A DNA stretch of 40,403 nucleotides from Gammaproteobacteria bacterium. Its GTDB lineage: Bacteria; Pseudomonadota; Gammaproteobacteria; Enterobacterales; Kangiellaceae. Positions 35,377 through 40,403 of the stretch are shown piece after piece; the first letter of the stretch is position 1, and every line of letters begins with the position of its first letter. The notes below the pieces were generated by a model. It saw nothing but the letters and a program-made list of their open reading frames with translations, was not told where the DNA came from and did not search any database. The DNA lies in contig JABXHY010000078.1 in NCBI GenBank assembly GCA_013373375.1, forward strand, positions 1 to 40,403, given 5' to 3'. The position numbers and the translations under genes are program-made.

Positions 35377-36255
35377 ATGCGCTGTATAGAAAGCAGCCAA
35401 TTCACCACAAAGTGGATGTTTTTAAGTCTTATTCTGCTTTTAAGCTCTTCACTCAGCTACGCTGTAAAAGAAACTATCACCTTTATTCATACCGATCATT
35501 TAGGCTCGCCGGTACTGGCAACTAAAGAAGACGGCAGTGTTAAATGGCGCGAAGATTACCAACCCTTCGGTAAAAAGCTTACCAATGAAGCGACAGACAA
35601 TAATATCGGTTTTACCGGACACCGAGACGATAAAGACCTTGGCCTGACCTACATGCAAGCCCGCTGGTATCACCCAGAGGCTGGCCGTTTTATGGGCTTA
35701 GATCCCATCCTGTTCCGTGATGTGCATTCGTTTAATCGCTATGTTTATGGAAATAATAATCCTTATAAATATGTGGATCCAGATGGAAAACTCGCTGTTC
35801 CTATGGGAATTGGGGGATGTACACTTACAGGGCCAGCTTGTCCTATTGGTGGAGCTGTTGGAGCGATAATTGGAAAAGGTTTGACAATTTTAGGGATTGC
35901 AGTTGTATTGAGCAGTGATTCCTCAGATGTTGATGAACCAGATTATGGAGCAGCTGGGGAATTACCTGATTTGACTGATAAAACGCCCGAAGAAGCAGAG
36001 GAAATTTTGAAAGAACTAGGGTTTGAAGATAAAGGTAAAACGGAGGGTGGTAATTCAAAGTTTTATCATCCAGACGGAAGTAGGGTGCAAATCGAACCTG
36101 ATGGCAGCGTGAAGGTAACTGGTAAAAAACAGGACAAGCAAGACGGTACAGGAAAATATCGCCCAAGGCTTGATAAAGAAAGAAATAAGCTCCCACATGG
36201 AGAAGGACTAGACAATCACAGTACAGGCGAGATTTTAAATTTAGGAGATAATTAA
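35377..36255 (+). CDS. Miniature secreted Rhs-core protein with variable C-terminal toxin-like tail
   Basis: 292 aa. It has its own signal peptide (WMFLSLILLLSSSLSYA), then only the last part of an Rhs core: HTDHLGSPVLAT, YQPFGK, ARWYHPEAGRFMGLDPI and NRYVYGNNNPYKYVDPDGK. Full Rhs proteins have over a thousand residues before this. After DPDG comes a hydrophobic Gly-rich stretch and a unique 130-residue tail (FYHPDGSRVQIEPDGSVKV, ending NHSTGEILNLGDN), typical of polymorphic toxin tips. The toxin activity is not recognised. Start ATG 35377 (GGAA seven bases before) is preferred to TTG 35365. DNA becomes AT-richer after the core, marking tip exchange. Confidence 0.85.
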   Translation: MRCIESSQFTTKWMFLSLILLLSSSLSYAVKETITFIHTDHLGSPVLATKEDGSVKWREDYQPFGKKLTNEATDNNIGFTGHRDDKDLGLTYMQARWYHPEAGRFMGLDPILFRDVHSFNRYVYGNNNPYKYVDPDGKLAVPMGIGGCTLTGPACPIGGAVGAIIGKGLTILGIAVVLSSDSSDVDEPDYGAAGELPDLTDKTPEEAEEILKELGFEDKGKTEGGNSKFYHPDGSRVQIEPDGSVKVTGKKQDKQDGTGKYRPRLDKERNKLPHGEGLDNHSTGEILNLGDN

Positions 36256-36257
36256 TC

Positions 36258-36638
36258 GTGTTTTACTATGAGGTAGACTTTGATTTAAAAGAATTTCAAA
36301 TTACTCTTATTGAGGTTAGTCATGAGACATCAACAACTTCAGTAACGCTTGTGCATGAGTCAGGAGATGATACAAAAAAAATCCAATTTGATGGCGTTCG
36401 ACGAGTGGTAATTGAGTATCCTCCATTTTCAGTAGATTCACCTTATTTAATAGCTCATTTTTTATCAGAAAAACTAAGTGGAGATGGAAAAGAGTTTCTT
36501 GAGGAGGTTCGTTATGGGCATAAAGATCGTTTTGGTAACGTGGCTTCTTTCGATAAAGACAGGGGAGAGCTTTATAGGCTAAGGCTAAGTGGAGATATAA
36601 ATCTGGATATAGTTTATGAGCACTTTAGGTATAGATAA
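36258..36638 (+). CDS. Probable cognate immunity protein of the Rhs tip
   Basis: 126 aa from GTG with AGGAG ten bases upstream, two bases after the Rhs stop. It is acidic and cytoplasmic with mixed alpha/beta composition, and no family is recognised. Its place directly after the toxin tip is the standard place for the immunity gene; that is the only basis for the call. Confidence 0.65.
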   Translation: MFYYEVDFDLKEFQITLIEVSHETSTTSVTLVHESGDDTKKIQFDGVRRVVIEYPPFSVDSPYLIAHFLSEKLSGDGKEFLEEVRYGHKDRFGNVASFDKDRGELYRLRLSGDINLDIVYEHFRYR

Positions 36639-36730
36639 ACCGAAATGCCTCACGAAACTGGTGGTTAAACTAAGAAGTAATGGGGTGAACTATACCAGAG
36701 AATAAGCTCGCATATTTTAAAGACAGCCTA

Positions 36731-37069
36731 TTGGAGAGTGTGGACCTAGATATAGATTCAAATTCTTCAAGTCTTATATTTTATTTTCCAAAATCGAAAA
36801 CGGTTGAAGTTAAATTAAAAGGTATACTATCTTTTAATTACAAACCAGACTTTAATGACGAGCCCCCTTGGATTGTTCTCGATATTGATATGGAAGAGAT
36901 AAGTTCAGTGGATGGAATTTTAGAAGAAGAAACTCTATTTACAAAAACATCTGCCTCAATTAAAGATTTAAAATATCCACTTTATCGGGTAACGGCTGGG
37001 TCAGGAGACCTTTCTCTAAAAGTCGTATGTCAAGAAGTTGATGTGGGCAAAGAGAGTAACTTTGCTTAG
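36731..37069 (+). CDS. Small acidic protein, probable second immunity-type gene
   Basis: 112 aa from TTG at 36731. The frame is open and protein-like further upstream (PENKLAYFKDSLLESVDLD) to a TGA at 36686, so the true start may be an ATA near 36692, or the front may be damaged. Beta-rich and acidic (PPWIVLDIDMEEI). No family recognised; likely part of the immunity ladder behind the Rhs tip. Confidence 0.55.
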   Translation: MESVDLDIDSNSSSLIFYFPKSKTVEVKLKGILSFNYKPDFNDEPPWIVLDIDMEEISSVDGILEEETLFTKTSASIKDLKYPLYRVTAGSGDLSLKVVCQEVDVGKESNFA

Positions 37070-37113
37070 GTTGATATAAGTTTAAATATAATGGGATGGT
37101 GCAGCAACTTTAG

Positions 37114-37377
37114 ATGAAACGATTCTGGATAAAGCTTGATTATAGTGACTATGAAAGTATCCCAATTGGAACCAGGATGGGAATTGGTGTAACTGCTACG
37201 AATTTAGATGATGCTAAAAATCAGCTTTTGGAAAAAATATTTAAAAGAAAACAACTGCCAGAAATTAAAAATGTTGTCGAAGATATCGATATAAACGAAC
37301 TTGATAATAATCATGTTAGGCCTAATATGGGAAACCCAGCTGTTTATGGCATTTGGTTTCCGCTAGGATATAACTAA
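37114..37377 (+). CDS. Small protein of a recurring immunity-like family
   Basis: 87 aa with signature stretches GVTATNLDDAKNQLLEKIF, DIDINELDNNHVRPNMG and YGIWFP. I recall this pattern (GVTA ... LD..HV.PNMG ... GIWFP) from small genes scattered near polymorphic toxins, without a proven role. ATG start, no strong ribosome binding site. It is third in the row behind the Rhs gene. Confidence 0.7.
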   Translation: MKRFWIKLDYSDYESIPIGTRMGIGVTATNLDDAKNQLLEKIFKRKQLPEIKNVVEDIDINELDNNHVRPNMGNPAVYGIWFPLGYN

Positions 37378-37452
37378 AGTATAAAGAGGAGCCGGGACAA
37401 GCTGAACCTCCCCCCAATTCTTTCTCATGATTGCTTCTTGTTTCAACCGTTA

Positions 37453-38544
37453 CTAACGGGTGACTCTTGCACCTTCTTTTGGAGGCAAAGAGTAGCGTAT
37501 CAATCGTTTCACCACGGTCGCGTATTGCCTAAAAAACGAACCAGTATTGTAGGGGATATTATACTTTTCTAGAACCTTTTGAACTTTAGGCGACATTTCG
37601 ACGTATCGATGCGCTGGAATATCAGGAAATAGATGATGCTCTATTTGACAGCTTAAATGGCCCGTTAGAATATGAAACCAACGCCTACCGGTTAAATTTG
37701 AAGATCCCAGTATTTGTCGATAATACCAATGACCTTTAGTCTCATTCTCACACTCTTTTTCTGAAAAAGTATGCACGCCTTCAGTAAAGTGCCCACAAAA
37801 TATAATGGTTGATGTCCAAAGATTTCTTAACAAATTAGCCGTAATATTCGCTAAAAGTACCGGTAAAAAAACAGGCCAACATACTAAAGGAAAAAAGATG
37901 TAGTCTTTGAAGACTTGCCTTGCAGCTTTACTAAAAAACATCTTTTTTAATTGATCATCAGACAGTGGCGAAACACGATTTTTTTTCTTCTTTCCAACAA
38001 AAACGCGTTCTGCGGCTAATTCGTGATAGGCGATACCCCATTCAAATAAGAAACTCAAATTAAGGTAGGTTAAAAATTGCCATAAATTCTTTCTCTTCCA
38101 AGGTAAATCATCACTTAATCGTAAAAGACCATAACCAAAATCACGATCTTTTCCAATGATATTGGTATAGGTATGATGCTCATGATTATGGATGCGTTTC
38201 CACGATTTTGCATCGCCTGCCAAGTCCCATTCGTATGTACGAGAATTAATCGTAGGGTCATTCATCCAATCGTATTGTCCATGTAATACATTGTGACCAA
38301 TTTCCATATTATCGAGTATTTTTGATAAGGTTAGACTTAGAACGCCAAAGATGAAGAAAATTGGATGGAGGAGAATCATCACCAGTAAAACTCTGCCTAA
38401 TACTTCGGCGGTTCTTTGTATAAAAATGATTCTACGTATGTAATCAGCGTCGGTCTTGCCAACTTTACTCAGCGCCTCATCACGTATTCGATTGAGATCG
38501 GCTTCTAAATTTAGCAATTGTTGATCGTTTAGTTTATTTTTCAT
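37453..38544 (-). CDS. Membrane fatty-acid desaturase
   Basis: 363 aa di-iron desaturase of the acyl-lipid/acyl-CoA type. It has histidine boxes H84NVLH88, H119NHEHH124 and Q300IEHH304, and hydrophobic hairpins between them. It introduces a double bond into membrane acyl chains, probably for cold or fluidity adaptation. It is downstream of the reductase that supplies electrons, 56 bases apart, in the same order as the Pseudomonas desC-desB pair. Which carbon is desaturated cannot be told from sequence. Confidence 0.93.
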   Translation of the reverse strand: MKNKLNDQQLLNLEADLNRIRDEALSKVGKTDADYIRRIIFIQRTAEVLGRVLLVMILLHPIFFIFGVLSLTLSKILDNMEIGHNVLHGQYDWMNDPTINSRTYEWDLAGDAKSWKRIHNHEHHTYTNIIGKDRDFGYGLLRLSDDLPWKRKNLWQFLTYLNLSFLFEWGIAYHELAAERVFVGKKKKNRVSPLSDDQLKKMFFSKAARQVFKDYIFFPLVCWPVFLPVLLANITANLLRNLWTSTIIFCGHFTEGVHTFSEKECENETKGHWYYRQILGSSNLTGRRWFHILTGHLSCQIEHHLFPDIPAHRYVEMSPKVQKVLEKYNIPYNTGSFFRQYATVVKRLIRYSLPPKEGARVTR

Positions 38545-38600
38545 AGTGTCGTACTTTATTTCTTACAGTCCGAGTTATTTCTTAAAGGTCGAGTTATCTT

Positions 38601-39728
38601 TTAAAGATCGAGAATAACATCACCTACTGGAATGGATACGCATAATTGAATATCTTGAGCCCCGGTATCAGAGAACATCTTAGTTAATGTGTTATAAATG
38701 ACACCTTGCTTTTTCTTGCAAACACATTGGTGACAGACTCCCATTCGACAGCCGCTATTTGGACTCATACCGTTAGATTCTGCAACCTCAAGTAGCGACA
38801 TGTTTTTTATATTGGCCGTGTCAACTTTAATTAATGATTGTTGGAAGGTAACGGCACCGTGTCTTTTATTATCCAGGCCTTCAACATCCAGATTCTCAAT
38901 ATCCAGGTTTTCAATATCGAATCCCTCAAACGGAGCAGAACCAAAGTATTCAAAGTGAACTTTCTCTGGGTTAACGCCTTCATCGAGCAATAGATTTTCA
39001 GTTTCTTTTATCATTGCGGATGGGCCACAAATAAAAGTCTCTGATGATGTTAAGTCGGGACAAAAGGATTTGATTTGCTTCCGATTTATTCTGCTCTCTG
39101 TACTCGTGTTAACGAATTTGATTGTTAAGTTTGAATGCTTACTTTCTAAACTGGATAAGTACTCTTTAAATAGATGTCTGTTGTTTCTTGAGTAGTACAT
39201 AAGTTTGATTTTATTTTCAGAATTACCTACCAGCTCTGTAATAAGACTTTTAATGGGTGTTATGCCTGAGCCACCGGCGATAAAAAGAGTGGTGTTCATA
39301 TTCTCGGTGTTTACAAAATCACCTTTGGCCCGCGATATGGCAATGTATTGATTCTTCTTTAATAGATTTTGAATGACCGGTGTGACTCTACCTTTAGGCT
39401 GTTTTTGTATCGTGACTTCTATCAATCCTTTTTGTTGGTAGAAAGAGGGTGCAGATGAAATGCTAAAGGTTCTTGTGAGTAAACTTCCCTCTATCTCAAC
39501 GGTTAACTGAATAAATTGCCCCGCTTTGAAACCTCCCCATGTAAATGAGGGTTTGAGTACAATCGTAAAGGTATCTTCCGTTTCATTTTTGATGGCTTTT
39601 ATTTTTGCGGAGAAATTATCAACACTCCAACTTGAGTTAATTATTCGGATAAAAGGTTGGAAATAGGCTTTTAAACTCACTGTGTTAGTAAGTGAACTGA
39701 CAAGCCAACGATAGACTTTACTAAACAT
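38601..39728 (-). CDS. Ferredoxin-type NAD(P)H oxidoreductase for the desaturase
   Basis: 375 aa. FAD domain (LTRTFSISSAP), NAD(P) domain (LFIAGGSGITPIKSL) and a C-terminal plant-type [2Fe-2S] domain with C327-x4-C332-x2-C335 and C363. It transfers electrons from NAD(P)H to the desaturase. The link between NAD and iron-sulfur domains contains four pentapeptides (DIENL type) encoded by 15-bp repeats at 38871-38930, unusual for the family. Confidence 0.93.
   Translation of the reverse strand: MFSKVYRWLVSSLTNTVSLKAYFQPFIRIINSSWSVDNFSAKIKAIKNETEDTFTIVLKPSFTWGGFKAGQFIQLTVEIEGSLLTRTFSISSAPSFYQQKGLIEVTIQKQPKGRVTPVIQNLLKKNQYIAISRAKGDFVNTENMNTTLFIAGGSGITPIKSLITELVGNSENKIKLMYYSRNNRHLFKEYLSSLESKHSNLTIKFVNTSTESRINRKQIKSFCPDLTSSETFICGPSAMIKETENLLLDEGVNPEKVHFEYFGSAPFEGFDIENLDIENLDVEGLDNKRHGAVTFQQSLIKVDTANIKNMSLLEVAESNGMSPNSGCRMGVCHQCVCKKKQGVIYNTLTKMFSDTGAQDIQLCVSIPVGDVILDL
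38871..38930. repeat. 15-bp tandem repeat inside reductase gene (4 units)
   Basis: Units ATCCAGRYYYTCAAY start at 38871, 38886, 38901 and 38916 (the last diverged). In frame, lengthening the linker before the iron-sulfur domain. Confidence 0.85.
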
Positions 39729-40377
39729 ACTGCCACTACATCTCTGTTGCTGTTATATATTTCTGTTGCTGCTATCTGTTGCTGCTAAAGGAACTAGTTG
39801 ACCGTCCTATATTTGAGCGAACAAGCGTACTCTGAAAGAGCGCACGAGTGTACACTGAAAATTAGATTCAAACAAGTGTTTTAAAACGCATATAGAGATA
39901 AAAAGAATATTCGCAATAAATACAATGAGTTAGAGTTTATATTTTCCTCAAACGCTCACCATATATTCGCTGTCAGGTAGGTGGAAGAGGTGATTTCTGA
40001 CGGTTTTAAGTCGACCATACGGTGAGGTTGGAGGCTTTTCTTAACTCGAGAAATCCATAGGATTCATATATGTGATTCGTATGATTTTCGTATAGGTCAG
40101 GCCTATTTAAAGAAGGATTGAAGGGGTCAAGCTGGTTGTTTCCAAAATGAGTGGATTTTGTGGTGTGACGTCTTTATTGATACCGTTATATATTTCTATT
40201 AATTAGTAGAAAGGTGGTTACGGCGCTAGCTGAGTTTGTGTGATATCTATGATTCCGTAATATCTAAGCTTACTGGAACCTAAGGGCGTCTGAATAAATT
40301 CATGATAAATTACATGTTAAAATAAAATATAAAAAGCCATCTAGGCGAACTATGAACAAAAACTACGAGCAAAGCGA
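39729..40377. other. Divergent intergenic region
   Basis: No gene supported. CTGTTGCTG occurs three times (39744, 39763, 39776). A 10-bp palindrome AGTGTACACT lies at 39847-39856. A nine-codon open frame (ATG 40352) overlaps the possible gene start at 40378 by ATGA. Confidence 0.5.
39816..39831 (-). promoter_or_regulatory. Possible DesT/FabR-like operator upstream of desaturase operon
   Basis: AGCGAACAAGCGTACT shares the nine-base core ACGCTTGTT (minus strand) with the Pseudomonas DesT site as I remember it. It is about 90 bases before the reductase ATG. The palindrome AGTGTACACT at 39847 is a second candidate. Symmetry is poor, so this is tentative. Confidence 0.25.
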
Positions 40378-40403
40378 ATGAGCAAAACGAAAATTTCAGA
40401 AAA
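40378..40403 (+). CDS. Possible start of a gene cut by the window edge
   Basis: Eight codons (MSKTKISE) run to the edge. It is divergent from the desaturase operon, where a TetR-type regulator would be expected by analogy with desT, but nothing in these residues shows that. Confidence 0.25.

Overview
The window looks like a chromosomal accessory region of a marine-type gammaproteobacterium with moderately AT-rich DNA. This rests on the gene types: a CadC-like winged-helix/TPR regulator, a TPR-GGDEF protein, a GlyGly-CTERM-like surface protein, a desaturase plus ferredoxin-reductase pair, and Gram-negative secretion parts. The genus is not established; Aliikangiella- or Alteromonas-like relatives are a guess. 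No rRNA, tRNA, CRISPR array, transposase or integrase was seen.

Layout. 419-6419: a membrane winged-helix/TPR regulator (-), a divergent secreted serine hydrolase (+), a TPR-GGDEF diguanylate cyclase (+) and a small membrane protein (-). 7027-10024: a small secreted protein behind an 18-bp perfect palindrome, an 18-bp-unit minisatellite, two secreted CxC-start TIMP/NTR-like proteins, and two decayed 3' ends of a gene whose intact copy lies at 17900-19444. 10051-17043 (-): a compact peptide-export cluster. It has two tandem short precursors with double-glycine-type (GA) leaders (one of 56 codons at 16776-16946), a MauE-thioredoxin fusion, a CPBP protease, an eight-cysteine YkgJ-like protein, an HlyD adaptor and a C39-peptidase ABC exporter. 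17900-19444 (-): a secreted protein with a probable outer-membrane beta-barrel end.

20312-31588 (+) is a defence island. It is a type I restriction-modification operon (hsdM, hsdS ... hsdR, YgjP-like metallopeptidase) with a three-gene insert between hsdS and hsdR: a one-TM protein, a SLATT 2-TM protein and a CD-NTase/SMODS-like nucleotidyltransferase. A secreted hypothetical, a NERD-domain protein and a membrane protein follow. 31777-34950 (-) is a 1057-aa surface protein with a cadherin-like/Ig-like domain and a GlyGly-CTERM-like tail. 35377-37377 (+) is a miniature secreted Rhs tip with a variable C-terminus and three small downstream genes that look like immunity genes. 37453-39728 (-) is a fatty-acid desaturase with its ferredoxin-type reductase. 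A gene may begin at the right edge.

The most promising undescribed system is the peptide-export cluster. Its two predicted mature peptides are acidic rather than cationic, end in a conserved C-x5-C, and are encoded beside a thioredoxin fusion and a Cys-cluster protein that could mature them. Second is the cyclic-nucleotide-type signalling module inside the hsd operon. A third theme is repeat activity: 15-bp-period tandem repeats occur in four different coding regions and one intergenic stretch, alongside an 18-bp minisatellite and several dispersed repeats.
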